From assembly GCA_016295355.1 (NCBI GenBank), contig JAEDLK010000003.1, positions 1-64,000 of the forward strand: a DNA stretch of 64,000 bases, read 5' to 3'. This stretch comes from Clostridiaceae bacterium (GTDB taxonomy: Bacteria > Bacillota > Clostridia > Oscillospirales > Acutalibacteraceae). A model generated the notes under the pieces. That model ran no database searches and was not told the DNA's origin. It saw nothing but the letters and a program-made list of their open reading frames with translations. Below are positions 24,063 to 35,861 of the stretch, piece after piece. The position numbers were made by a program, and so were the translations under genes. How positions within the stretch are numbered: position 1 is the first letter of the stretch; each line of letters starts with the position of its first letter.

Positions 24063-26819
24063 ATGTCAAACGCACAACCGTTTATCCCCGGTGTTCGGTT
24101 GCCGTCCTTTGTTCAGGACTTAAAGAAACCTGTTTTTACGACTAAACCGTCCTTTTACGGTCACAGAATGAAAAAAGACGGCGAAATTGATGCGCACGGC
24201 ATCTATTTAGCCAATACCTTCTGCGATGATCCGGATAATTTGCTCGAAACCGTTTACAAGGATTTTGCCGTTTTTACCCGTGTGTATGGAATTGGCGGAA
24301 CGACCTATCCTGTCACCCTAAAAAAAGGCCCCGCCCCTTGCTTTGAGGCTTATGAAATTACGGTTACGGCGATGGGTGTGACCATTACGGCCAATGACAC
24401 AGAGGGCATTCGACGGGGTGTGATCTATTTAGAGGATGAACTGCGCCGTAAAGAGAATGCCTACTTAACGCCGGGTACCGTGACACGACGTCCGTATATG
24501 CGGTCGCGTATCACTCGTTCTTTTTTCGCCCCCACCAACCGTCCGCCCCATATAATGGACGAACTAGACAGCGATTTTGATTACTATCCGGACGAGTATC
24601 TGAACCGTTTGATGCACGACGGTTCGAATGGTGTTTGGGTCTATGCCCGATTTTATGATCTTTTGCCGTCCAAATTGATTCCCGAATACGGCCATCATTG
24701 TAAAGGACGCCTTGAAAAACTGAATGCTTTGGTGCAAAAATGCCGTCGATACGGCATTGGGGTCTATGTGTTTGCCATTGAGCCGGCCGCCTTACCGCCC
24801 GAAATTGCCTTACGGCATCCGGAAATGAGCGGTGCGACGACGCACGAGCCGTTAAGTGCCACCCAGACCTTTGCCAATCAATTCCCCGAATTGTACGATC
24901 CGACTCTGCCCAGGCGTGGAAAGGCGGTTTGTTTGGGCACAAAGGCCGGCCGTGATTATTGCTATGAGGCGGGCTATAATCTTGTTTCTTTGGTGCCGGG
25001 ACTTCGCGGCTTTATCAGCATCACCTACGGCGAGCGCGACACTTCTTGCGTTTCCGTTGTCGGCGGCCATTGTACTCGTTGCTCCGGCAAGACCAGAGGC
25101 ACGCTCTTGGCCGAGGCTTTGGAAGCCATGCGCAGCGGTATGAGAGACGCCAACCCCGATTTTGAGTTCATCAGTTGGACCTACGGTCACCGTCTGTGGT
25201 CGGACGATGAAATTCGCGAATATGTCCGCAAGGCTCCCGATGATGTGATGCTCATGCAGAATTTCGGCGACCGTGGCTATGAAGAACAGCTCGGCCGTGA
25301 ACGGCTGTCCATTGACTATTGGCTTTCCTATGTCGGACCGGCGCAGATGTTTATCACCACCGCCCGTGAGGCCAATGAACATCACAAGCACCTGTACGCC
25401 AAAATGCAGGTCTGCTGTTCTCATGAGATTTCCAGCGTTCCCTATGTGCCGGTTCCCGGCCTTGTGTTCCGAAAATACGCCAAGGCCAGAGAGTATCAGG
25501 TAGAGGGCGTTTTGCAGTGTTGGTACACCGGCAATTACCCCTGCATAATGAGTAAAGCGGCCGGCGAATTGGCCTTTATGGATGATTTTTCCGACGAGGA
25601 GGGATTTTTGAATCGGTTGGCGGCCTTAACCTTTGGTGAAAGCCGTGCGGCGGCCGTTACAAAGGTTTGGCAACACTTTGCAAACGGATACAGCCGATAT
25701 CCGCTGAACATCATGTTCAGCTATTACGGGCCGGCACACAACGGCGTTGTGTGGGATTTGGCTCTAAAGCCAAAAAACAAGCCCCTGCCCCGCAGTTGGC
25801 AAACCGACCCGGTGGACGGCGACCGTATCTACGATGCCTTGATGAGCGGTCATACGCTGGATGAAGCCATCACGCTATTGGCCCTTGTTTGCAAGGACTG
25901 GCACGAGGGCGCAGTTCTCTTCAAGCAGATTGCCGACAATGACCCCGATGAAAAAGAACAGTTGTCGGTAGCTCAGGCTATTGATATTCTGTTTGAAAGC
26001 ACCTATACCATTCTCAAGTTCTATCAACTGCGTGACCGTTTAGGTCGCAGGGACGATAACCCGTCGGCACTGCTTGCCGACATGAAAGACCTGGTGCAAA
26101 AAGAAATCAGGCACAGCGAGAAAATGTTGCCGTTATGTGATGAGGACAACCGATTGGGGTATCATTCCGAGGCAGAGGACTTTAAGTTTACAAAGGATAT
26201 GCTTGAAAAAAGAATCCGTTCCCTTAAAAACCTCTTGGCCACCGAATTTGCGGAGGTTGAAAACCGCATAGAGCAGGGACTTTCTCCCCTCTCGTATTAC
26301 GACGGCCAGGACGGCACCGACGGCGTGAAGCATTACGCTTTACGAACGGTTCCGCTTGAAACCGCCTCATGGGATGTTATTGACAAAGAGACGAACAGCC
26401 GTTTTCGCATGGCCAAGGATGAGCGCAACCTGTATATTGAGTTATCCTGTGCCAAACAATCATTCTATGATCTTTCAATCGAATACACACCCTTTACGCC
26501 GACTCCGGACATCCACATTTCCGAAAACGGCAGGCTTGAAATCAGTTTGTTTGAGGAACTGTACTGGTCGTTAATCGGCAAGCAAAAAGAGGACTTTATC
26601 AAGACATACAGCGATATTAAGGTGATTCCCGGTGTGGGCAGCCATTTTGTGCTGACCGTTGCGTTAGACCGTGTGGGATGGAAAGCAAACCGTCCCATGA
26701 AGATTCGCATAGCTGCTAACGGTGTTTCTTGGTGCAACCCCATTTCCCGCTTTAAGCCAACCTTGGGCAAGGACCGCTTGATTCCAGACCAGTTTGGCTG
26801 GATTATGCCAACAAAGTAA
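24063..26819 (+). CDS. Large glycoside-hydrolase-like protein, substrate unknown
   Basis: A 918-residue protein without a signal peptide. The N-terminal region (about 40-150) contains GVTITANDTEGIRRGVIYLEDEL, the kind of accessory domain found before the barrel in families such as GH20, GH67 and GH84. A barrel-like middle (about 155-480) has PHIMDELDSDFDYYPDEYLNR, GIGVYVFAIEP and FISWTYGHRLW. A helical part follows (about 490-740), and the C-terminal 160 residues look like a CBM9/DOMON-type beta domain (RMAKDERNLYIELSCA). Catalytic residues cannot be assigned with confidence. The ATG at 24063 follows GAGGAGG. It is co-transcribed with the acetyltransferase and ends before a bidirectional terminator. 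Confidence 0.7.
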   Translation: MSNAQPFIPGVRLPSFVQDLKKPVFTTKPSFYGHRMKKDGEIDAHGIYLANTFCDDPDNLLETVYKDFAVFTRVYGIGGTTYPVTLKKGPAPCFEAYEITVTAMGVTITANDTEGIRRGVIYLEDELRRKENAYLTPGTVTRRPYMRSRITRSFFAPTNRPPHIMDELDSDFDYYPDEYLNRLMHDGSNGVWVYARFYDLLPSKLIPEYGHHCKGRLEKLNALVQKCRRYGIGVYVFAIEPAALPPEIALRHPEMSGATTHEPLSATQTFANQFPELYDPTLPRRGKAVCLGTKAGRDYCYEAGYNLVSLVPGLRGFISITYGERDTSCVSVVGGHCTRCSGKTRGTLLAEALEAMRSGMRDANPDFEFISWTYGHRLWSDDEIREYVRKAPDDVMLMQNFGDRGYEEQLGRERLSIDYWLSYVGPAQMFITTAREANEHHKHLYAKMQVCCSHEISSVPYVPVPGLVFRKYAKAREYQVEGVLQCWYTGNYPCIMSKAAGELAFMDDFSDEEGFLNRLAALTFGESRAAAVTKVWQHFANGYSRYPLNIMFSYYGPAHNGVVWDLALKPKNKPLPRSWQTDPVDGDRIYDALMSGHTLDEAITLLALVCKDWHEGAVLFKQIADNDPDEKEQLSVAQAIDILFESTYTILKFYQLRDRLGRRDDNPSALLADMKDLVQKEIRHSEKMLPLCDEDNRLGYHSEAEDFKFTKDMLEKRIRSLKNLLATEFAEVENRIEQGLSPLSYYDGQDGTDGVKHYALRTVPLETASWDVIDKETNSRFRMAKDERNLYIELSCAKQSFYDLSIEYTPFTPTPDIHISENGRLEISLFEELYWSLIGKQKEDFIKTYSDIKVIPGVGSHFVLTVALDRVGWKANRPMKIRIAANGVSWCNPISRFKPTLGKDRLIPDQFGWIMPTK

Positions 26820-26837
26820 ACAAACATCATAAAAAAG

Positions 26838-26870
26838 GAGAACGCCTTGGCCAAAAGTCAAAGCGTTCTC
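26838..26870. terminator. Bidirectional terminator between the glycosidase-like gene and atpC
   Basis: GAGAACGC pairs with GCGTTCTC, continued by TTGGC/GTCAA. On the plus strand it is followed by TTATTGTTT and on the complement by CTTTTTTATG, so it can end both converging transcripts. Confidence 0.9.
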
Positions 26871-26884
26871 TTATTGTTTATAGC

Positions 26885-28548
<1,664 letters not shown>

Positions 28549-28601
28549 CTACACTCCTTTATTTTGACAATATCCGGCAAAAGGCCGAAACGAACTGTAT
28601 C

Positions 28602-29405
28602 TTACCGGACATCGCTTCCGGCGACAATTTCGGTAATTTCCTGTGTGATACTGCTCTGTCTGGCACGATTATACTGCAGTTGCAAATCATCAATCATTTG
28701 TGTGGCGTTTTTGCCGGCACTATCCATCGCCATACGGCGAGCAGCCACCTCGCTTAAAAAACTCTCCCGAACCGCTGCGACAATCACACCGGCTGTGTAC
28801 TCGGGAACAGCCGTAGTCATCACGGTCATCTCATCCGGCTCAAACACAGCCGAAACCGGCTTGACAGCCTCGTTCTTTTCAAACGGCAAAATCCAACGAA
28901 TGGTAGCCTCTTGGCTCATCATAGACACATAGCGTGTGTATAAAACGCCCAAGCGATCAAACTCACCGGCCACAAAGTCGTCACACAACTGCTTGGCCAG
29001 TGCATAAGCCTCTTTACCGCCGAAATGTTCAGCCGAAATATACGACCCGGAAAAACGGTCGCAGGCACGCTTGCCCACAGCAATGATCTGTGCATCGGGA
29101 TATGAACGACAAAGCCGAAACACATTGGCGTTATAGCCACCGGCCAACCCTCTGTCGCCGGCAACCACAATCAACCGTGTCCGATCGCCCTCGTGACGCA
29201 TATACGGACTCTTTTGACACTCCGGCGAGGCCGACAACACCGATAGAATACCGTCCAAATGATCGGCATACTGTCGGCTTTTCTGCATAGCTTCACCGGC
29301 ACGACGAATTTTTGAGGAGGCCACCAAACCCATGGCCTTGGTTAAATGCAGGGTAGAACGGACGCTTTTGATGCGATTGCGGAGGGCTTTGGTATCAGAG
29401 CCCAT
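28602..29405 (-). CDS. atpG: ATP synthase F1 gamma subunit
   Basis: Rotor shaft of F1. The 267-residue product begins with the helix DTKALRNRIKSVRSTLHLTKAMGLVASSKIRRA and ends with the matching helix RRMAMDSAGKNATQMIDDLQLQYNRARQSSITQEITEIVAG. The middle Rossmann-like part contains VVAGDRGLAGGYNANVF. It is slightly shorter than the common 285-290. It follows atpA after 4 bp. Confidence 0.96.
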   Translation of the reverse strand: MGSDTKALRNRIKSVRSTLHLTKAMGLVASSKIRRAGEAMQKSRQYADHLDGILSVLSASPECQKSPYMRHEGDRTRLIVVAGDRGLAGGYNANVFRLCRSYPDAQIIAVGKRACDRFSGSYISAEHFGGKEAYALAKQLCDDFVAGEFDRLGVLYTRYVSMMSQEATIRWILPFEKNEAVKPVSAVFEPDEMTVMTTAVPEYTAGVIVAAVRESFLSEVAARRMAMDSAGKNATQMIDDLQLQYNRARQSSITQEITEIVAGSDVR

Positions 29406-29409
29406 ACCC

Positions 29410-30903
29410 TCACCCCTTCATTTCCTGCAAAGCCTTATTAAGCTCTGCCACATCGCTGTCCTCATAAAAGCCGCTCTCAAAGCGCTCCAACAGACTCTGA
29501 TAATCAGCCTTCAGCTTTTCATACAGCTCTTCTTCGTACGCATGTACCTTATTAACGGGAACATCATCCAAATACCCGTGAGTCACAGCGTAAATGATGG
29601 CCACCTGACAACCGGCACGCACCGGGGCGTTACGATTCTGCTTGAGCACCTCAACAATACGCTCACCCAGTGCCAAACGCGCTTTTGTATCCGCATCCAA
29701 ATCACTGCCGAATTGAGCAAAGGACTGCAATTCGCGGTACTGCGAATACAACAGCTTCAGCTCGCCGGACACCTTTTTCATAGCCTTTAACTGGGCGGCA
29801 CCGCCCACACGGCTGACCGAAATACCGGGGTTGATAGCCGGCATGATACCGGCATGGAACAGTTCGGTTTCCAGGAAAATCTGACCGTCGGTAATGGAAA
29901 TGACGTTGGTGGGAATATAGGCCGACACATCGCCTGCTTGGGTTTCAATGATCGGCAAAGCGGTGATAGAACCGCCGCCGTATTCGGGTGCCACACAGGC
30001 GGCCCGCTCCAACAAACGGGAATGCAAATAGAAAACATCGCCCGGATAGGCTTCGCGGCCCGGCGGACGGCGAATCAACAAAGACAGGGCACGGTAAGCC
30101 ACGGCGTGCTTAGACAAATCGTCATAGACAATCAAAACATCCTTGCCCTGCTCACGGAAATATTCCGCCATAGCACAGCCGGCATACGGCGCAATATACT
30201 GAAGCGGTGCACTGCTCGACGCCGGTGCCGACACAATAATGGTATAACCCATGGCACCGTTGCGGGCCAGTTCGTTGGCCATTTGCACCACCGAGGTGCT
30301 CTTTTGGCCAATGGCCACATAGATGCAAAGAACACCACTCGTCTTTTGGTTGATAATGGTATCGCTCACGATCTCGGTTTTGCCGGTTTGACGGTCACCG
30401 ATAATCAATTCACGCTGACCGCGGCCGATCGGAATCATGCCGTCAATGGCTTTGATGCCGGTTTGTAACGGCACCGACACACTTTGACGCTCAATGATAC
30501 CGGGGGCGGCGGCTTCAATGGGACGCTCATGCTTGCAGGACACCGGTCCCTTACCGTCAATCGGTTGACCCAGTGCATTGACAACACGCCCTAACAATTC
30601 TTCACCGACCGGTACAGACAACACCTCACCGGTACGTTCCACACGGGTGCCCTCCCGGATATCACCGCCGTCAGACAGAATGGCAACCGAAACGGTTTCG
30701 TCCTCCAAATTCTGCGCCATGCCGAAGCTGCCATCCTCAAACCGCAACAGCTCACCGGCCATACAGTTTCTCAGTCCGTAAACACTGGCAATGCCGTCAC
30801 CAACCAGAATAACGGTGCCTGTTTCGGCCATCTGTGTGCGACTTTTATAAGCACGGATTTGCTCTTTAATGACACTGCTGATTTCCTGTGCATTGGCACT
30901 CAT
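29410..30903 (-). CDS. atpA: ATP synthase F1 alpha subunit
   Basis: Non-catalytic nucleotide-binding subunit of F1. The 497-residue product has the N-terminal helix [14 protein letters not shown], Walker [10 protein letters not shown], the conserved [31 protein letters not shown] region, and the signature [17 protein letters not shown]. It overlaps atpH by 4 bp at its start and is followed by atpG. Confidence 0.98.
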   Translation of the reverse strand: MSANAQEISSVIKEQIRAYKSRTQMAETGTVILVGDGIASVYGLRNCMAGELLRFEDGSFGMAQNLEDETVSVAILSDGGDIREGTRVERTGEVLSVPVGEELLGRVVNALGQPIDGKGPVSCKHERPIEAAAPGIIERQSVSVPLQTGIKAIDGMIPIGRGQRELIIGDRQTGKTEIVSDTIINQKTSGVLCIYVAIGQKSTSVVQMANELARNGAMGYTIIVSAPASSSAPLQYIAPYAGCAMAEYFREQGKDVLIVYDDLSKHAVAYRALSLLIRRPPGREAYPGDVFYLHSRLLERAACVAPEYGGGSITALPIIETQAGDVSAYIPTNVISITDGQIFLETELFHAGIMPAINPGISVSRVGGAAQLKAMKKVSGELKLLYSQYRELQSFAQFGSDLDADTKARLALGERIVEVLKQNRNAPVRAGCQVAIIYAVTHGYLDDVPVNKVHAYEEELYEKLKADYQSLLERFESGFYEDSDVAELNKALQEMKG

Positions 30904-31430
30904 TCGCCGAGTTCCTCCTTCATTTCTCGTAGTTTCCGACGAAGGCTGCCGTCGATAATTCTATCATCCATATAAATGATAACACCGCCCAGCAGAGATT
31001 CATCCAATTCATAATGAGCCTTAACCTGATGACGGCTCATCTTTTCAAGCTTTGCAATCAGCTCGGCCTTTTGTTCATCAGTTAAGGCCACAGCACTGAC
31101 AATACGAGCCACACTGCGACCCGAAAAGGCCCGGTACAGCGCATCGTATTCCCGGTAGCAATCATGTAACAAAGCCATGTGGCCTTTTTCGCACAACAAC
31201 TCCAAAAAGGACATAACCTGTTCGGGCACACTGCTTGCAAAGGCTTTTTCAAGCAGACCCTTACGCTCTCGCATAGGGACACTCGGGCAGGATAACAGCT
31301 CCTCATACCCGTCAGCCGAGCGAATAACCGCTCTGATCTCTTTAAGAGCATCCCGATAGTCCTTTTGAAGATTTTGTTCCTTGGCCAATTCAAACAAAGC
31401 AATGGCGTATTCTTTAGCTATCTCCGTCAT
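30900..31430 (-). CDS. atpH: ATP synthase delta subunit
   Basis: Peripheral-stalk subunit that ties F1 to the b subunits. The 176-residue product starts [19 protein letters not shown] and has the C-terminal motif [31 protein letters not shown] typical of delta/OSCP. The ATG at 31430 is about 6 nt from AGGTG; an in-frame GTG at 31439 overlaps that site. It overlaps the end of atpF by 17 bp and the start of atpA by 4 bp, so translation is coupled. Confidence 0.94.
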   Translation of the reverse strand: MTEIAKEYAIALFELAKEQNLQKDYRDALKEIRAVIRSADGYEELLSCPSVPMRERKGLLEKAFASSVPEQVMSFLELLCEKGHMALLHDCYREYDALYRAFSGRSVARIVSAVALTDEQKAELIAKLEKMSRHQVKAHYELDESLLGGVIIYMDDRIIDGSLRRKLREMKEELGE

Positions 31431-31929
31431 TGTCTTCACCTATTTCGGCAATCACCGAATCAATCATCGCACGGTGATCATCGGGGTTGATTTCACGGCC
31501 GATCATCTTCTCTGCTAATTCGGCCGAAACATCCACGATTTCTTTTTTCAGTTTAGATTGAGCCTTTCGGTATTCCCGTTCGGCCTGGACTCTGGCCTCA
31601 CCCACAATATCCTCGGCTTTATCACGCGCCTGGCTGACAATTTCTTCACTGCGAAGATCAGCTCGGCGGGTGGCCTTTTGCACGATTTCCTCGGCCTGAC
31701 CCTTTGCGTCGGCCAGTTGCTTCTGCCACTCTTCACGGTTTTGATCGGCTTTTGCTTGCGCTTCCTTTGCGGCGGCATACTGACCGTCCAAAGCGTCCTG
31801 CCGAGCCTTGACAACCTTTTTGACAGGGATGAACAAGAACTTTTTGAAAATCAAAAAGATCAGCAATAAATTACACAAGGAAATCAGGATCTGCCATAAG
31901 TTAACCGATATGACATCCAGATTTTGCAT
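31414..31929 (-). CDS. atpF: ATP synthase Fo b subunit
   Basis: Peripheral-stalk subunit. The 171-residue product has one N-terminal membrane helix (about 11-32, LWQILISLCNLLLIFLIFKKFLF) followed by a long, highly charged coiled coil rich in Ala, Glu, Lys and Arg. A single b-type gene is present, so a b2 homodimer is expected. It lies 27 bp after atpE. Confidence 0.95.
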   Translation of the reverse strand: MQNLDVISVNLWQILISLCNLLLIFLIFKKFLFIPVKKVVKARQDALDGQYAAAKEAQAKADQNREEWQKQLADAKGQAEEIVQKATRRADLRSEEIVSQARDKAEDIVGEARVQAEREYRKAQSKLKKEIVDVSAELAEKMIGREINPDDHRAMIDSVIAEIGEDNDGDS

Positions 31930-31956
31930 TATCCATTCTCCTTAATGTCCGATGTC

Positions 31957-33179
<1,223 letters not shown>

Positions 33180-33214
33180 CAGCCCACTCCTTTCGGCAAA
33201 ACACCGGTGAAACA

Positions 33215-33595
33215 TCACGGCTTTTTAATAAATCCTCTGCAAAAAACAGCCACACGGGGGAAAAACAGTGACACCAACACGCTCACGGTGTCAAAGCACG
33301 GCAACACCACGCCCAGGACAGCCAATCCGAACAAAAGCACCATTCGCAAGGCAAAGGAAGCCTTCATAGCGGTTTTAGCCTCTTTTTGCTCCTTTTTCGT
33401 AGCAGCCTGCACCGACAGTCCCATCAAAAAGAAATTGAGAACAGCGGCAACATACCCCAACGCATTGCCGAGCAATACAGTGTACTGCCACCGTCCGACA
33501 ATCAAAAAGACAGACTGCATCAAGACGCTTAAAATGAGAGAAACCGCCATAATATAGCCTGTTTCCCGTTTGACGACGGGATCCACTTTTTCCAT
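33215..33595 (-). CDS. ATP synthase subunit I-like membrane protein
   Basis: A 126-residue protein with four predicted membrane helices, first gene of the ATP synthase operon. Position, size and topology fit AtpI/subunit I, which assists c-ring assembly in some bacteria; sequence similarity is low, so the name rests mainly on context. The start at 33595 (MEKVDPVVKRETGY) has a GGGAGG site. The longer open frame begins before the promoter and is not used. atpB follows after 35 bp. Confidence 0.8.
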   Translation of the reverse strand: MEKVDPVVKRETGYIMAVSLILSVLMQSVFLIVGRWQYTVLLGNALGYVAAVLNFFLMGLSVQAATKKEQKEAKTAMKASFALRMVLLFGLAVLGVVLPCFDTVSVLVSLFFPRVAVFCRGFIKKP

Positions 33596-33653
33596 GCAGA
33601 CTCCCTCCCTGTTTAAGGCTTTTTCACCCTTGTTTCTTGCTTGCATATGAGCT

Positions 33654-33682
33654 ATTATAACTGATTTTATGCGAATAAGCAA
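33654..33682 (-). promoter_or_regulatory. Sigma-A promoter of the ATP synthase operon
   Basis: The complement reads TTGCTT (33677-33682), 17 bp, TATAAT (33654-33659), about 55 bp before the first gene. No other promoter is evident within the nine-gene operon. Confidence 0.82.
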
Positions 33683-33750
33683 TAAAAATGTAATTTTTTT
33701 CTGTTTTTTCAATAATCATTGACGCATACCTTAAGATTCTATATAAAATG

Positions 33751-33780
33751 GCCGCAGTCAAGGTTGCCCCCAACTGCGGT
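33751..33780 (-). terminator. Terminator of galE
   Basis: On the complement CCGCAGT pairs with ACTGCGG around a 14-nt loop, followed by CCATTTTATATAG. It starts 15 bp after the galE stop. Confidence 0.7.
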
Positions 33781-33794
33781 CGACTATTCATTTG

Positions 33795-34808
33795 TTAGAC
33801 CTGATAGCCGTTTGGATTGTTTTTCTGCCAGTTCCAGGTATCCCGACACATATCGTCAATATTGCGTTTGGCTTCCCAATGAAGGTCTTCCTTTGCCTTG
33901 GAAGCATCGGCATAAACCTCATCCGGATCGCCCGGACGACGGCCGACAATCTCATACGGGATTTCCATACCGGCAGCCTTGTTAAAGGCATCTTTAAGCT
34001 GCAAAACCGAAACGCCATTACCGGTCCCCAAATTAAAGGGTTCACAACCGGTATGGGCAAGCACCCAGTCGGTGGCCTTTACATGACCATAGGCCAAATC
34101 CACCACATGGATATAATCACGAACACCGGTACCGTCCACCGTTTTGTAATCGTTTCCGAAGACATTCAAATGATCTCTACGACCGACAGCCACCTGGGCA
34201 ATATACGGCATTAAATTGTTCGGAATGCCCTTGGGATCCTCGCCGATGGTACCGCTCTCGTGAGCACCGATGGGGTTAAAATACCGCAGAATAGCGATGC
34301 TCCAGCTATTGTCGGAAACAAATAAATCACGCAACATTTCCTCAATAAACAGCTTGGTACGACCGTACGGATTGATAGCACCGAGCGGCATCCCCTCCTT
34401 CAGCGGCATGTCCTTGGCCACGCCGTACACGGTAGCAGAGGAAGAAAAGACAATCCTTTTCACGCCGAATTCGGCCATGGTTTCCAAAAGCACCAAAGTG
34501 CTGATCAGGTTGTTATCATAATAAGCCAACGGCTTTTCCACCGATTCACCCACAGCCTTTAGGCCGGCAAAATGGATGACCGATTCAATGGTATTCTCCC
34601 GGAAGATTTTTCTCATGGCCTCTCGGTCACGCACATCCGCCTCATAAAACGGAACAGACTTTCCGGTGATCTTTTCCACACGATGCAACGATTCCCGGCA
34701 ACTATTATCCAGATTATCCACCACAATAACATCATACCCGGCTTTTTGCATTTCCACACAGGTATGGGAGCCGATATACCCTGCCCCGCCGGTGATCAAG
34801 ATTGCCAT
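33795..34808 (-). CDS. galE: UDP-glucose 4-epimerase
   Basis: Interconverts UDP-glucose and UDP-galactose, using tightly bound NAD. The 337-residue product begins MAILITGGAGYIGSHT (Rossmann GxxGxxG). It has SSSATVYG for the catalytic Ser/Thr, YxxxK as YGRTK, and the family stretch LRYFNPIGAHESG. The start at 34808 is chosen because the Rossmann strand begins there; the ribosome binding site is weak. It stands alone between its own terminator and a divergent promoter region, with no other galactose genes adjacent. Confidence 0.96.
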   Translation of the reverse strand: MAILITGGAGYIGSHTCVEMQKAGYDVIVVDNLDNSCRESLHRVEKITGKSVPFYEADVRDREAMRKIFRENTIESVIHFAGLKAVGESVEKPLAYYDNNLISTLVLLETMAEFGVKRIVFSSSATVYGVAKDMPLKEGMPLGAINPYGRTKLFIEEMLRDLFVSDNSWSIAILRYFNPIGAHESGTIGEDPKGIPNNLMPYIAQVAVGRRDHLNVFGNDYKTVDGTGVRDYIHVVDLAYGHVKATDWVLAHTGCEPFNLGTGNGVSVLQLKDAFNKAAGMEIPYEIVGRRPGDPDEVYADASKAKEDLHWEAKRNIDDMCRDTWNWQKNNPNGYQV

Positions 34809-34832
34809 ACAAAACACACCCCAGAAATATTA

Positions 34833-34861
34833 TTGTAAAAATTCCAATAATATGATATAAT
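34833..34861 (+). promoter_or_regulatory. Sigma-A promoter of the DnaD-like/DnaC-like unit
   Basis: TTGTAA (34833-34838), 17 bp, TATAAT (34856-34861). Its -10 box overlaps the opposite-strand -10 box of the candidate galE promoter. Confidence 0.75.
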
Positions 34862-34880
34862 ATTTTTCATCAAAATACAA
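34852..34880 (-). promoter_or_regulatory. Candidate sigma-A promoter of galE
   Basis: The complement reads TTGTAT (34875-34880), 17 bp, TATCAT (34852-34857), about 45 bp upstream of the galE start. The match is moderate and the region is very AT-rich, so shifted alternatives exist. Confidence 0.5.
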
Positions 34881-34936
34881 GAGCCTTTTACGGCTTTTGC
34901 CCCATTTTTCAAACTTTACTATTAAGAGTGACTGCT

Positions 34937-35857
34937 ATGGACTATACGATTGAACCCAAAACGCTGACCAACGCCTTTGTTTTGCCCGGCGATGTGGCCG
35001 ACCGATACCTAAAAATTGCCACTGCCGACCAGTTGCGGGTAATTTTGTATCTTTGTCGTCACAACACACAAGACATCACGCCGTCTGAGATAGCCGGTGT
35101 TCTCGGGATAAACCTCGAACAGGTCCTTGACTGCTTGGACTTTTGGGTGCAGGCCGGTCTTGTTCGTCATGCGAATGTTCAGCCAAAGGCCCGACCGATA
35201 TCGGGTAAAGCACACGCCGGTATGTCGCACATGACCCGTGAGGAAATTGCAAAGGCAGGCGCCGAGGATGAACGGTTGACCTTTTTGATGAGAGAGGCAC
35301 AAAACAAATTCGGGCATTTGCTCCGACAAAACGAAAGTGAACTGTTGGCCTGGCTGTATTGCGAGGAAGGCATGGATGTGTCGGTCATTTTGATGCTGAT
35401 CAGTTATGCCGTCAGCATCGGCAAGCCCTCCACCCGTTTTCTGGAGAAGACAGCGGTTGAATGGCTGAATGCCGGCGTGACCGATTTATCGGGTGCCGAG
35501 GAAATGATTGCTCAGCGCACCAAAGAAGAGCTTTGCGAAAAAACAGCGGCCTGTGCCTTTGGGATTCGCGACCGTAAATTAAGCCGTCAGGAAAAGACGC
35601 TGTTCGCCCTGTGGGTGAATGAAATGGGTTATGACCGCCCGATGTTGGAAACCGCTTACGACATTTGTGTGGATGCGACCGGTCAATACAACGTCGCCTA
35701 TATTAAGGGAATTATCGAACGCTGGCACAAAGACGGCATTCACACCCTTGATGATCTTAAAAAAACGGCGAGCGAAAAAAAACCGGTTAAAAAACCCGAC
35801 AAGTACGGTGCCTACGACAAAGATTTACTGAAAAACCTACTGGAGGATGACAACTGA
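34937..35857 (+). CDS. DnaD-domain protein (replication initiation/primosome)
   Basis: A 306-residue protein. The N-terminal part (about 25-75) looks like a winged helix (ITPSEIAGVLGINLEQVLDCLDFWVQAGLV). The C-terminal part (about 210-275) has the DnaD/DnaB2 pattern, with GYDRPMLETAYDICVDATGQYNVAYIKGIIERWHKDGI. In Firmicutes such proteins help load the replicative helicase at the origin or at restarted forks. The next gene encodes a DnaC/DnaI-type loader, supporting that role. The ATG at 34937 was preferred to an in-frame GTG at 34928. Its end carries a GGAGG that serves the next gene. Confidence 0.88.
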   Translation: MDYTIEPKTLTNAFVLPGDVADRYLKIATADQLRVILYLCRHNTQDITPSEIAGVLGINLEQVLDCLDFWVQAGLVRHANVQPKARPISGKAHAGMSHMTREEIAKAGAEDERLTFLMREAQNKFGHLLRQNESELLAWLYCEEGMDVSVILMLISYAVSIGKPSTRFLEKTAVEWLNAGVTDLSGAEEMIAQRTKEELCEKTAACAFGIRDRKLSRQEKTLFALWVNEMGYDRPMLETAYDICVDATGQYNVAYIKGIIERWHKDGIHTLDDLKKTASEKKPVKKPDKYGAYDKDLLKNLLEDDN

Positions 35858-35861
35858 CGCT

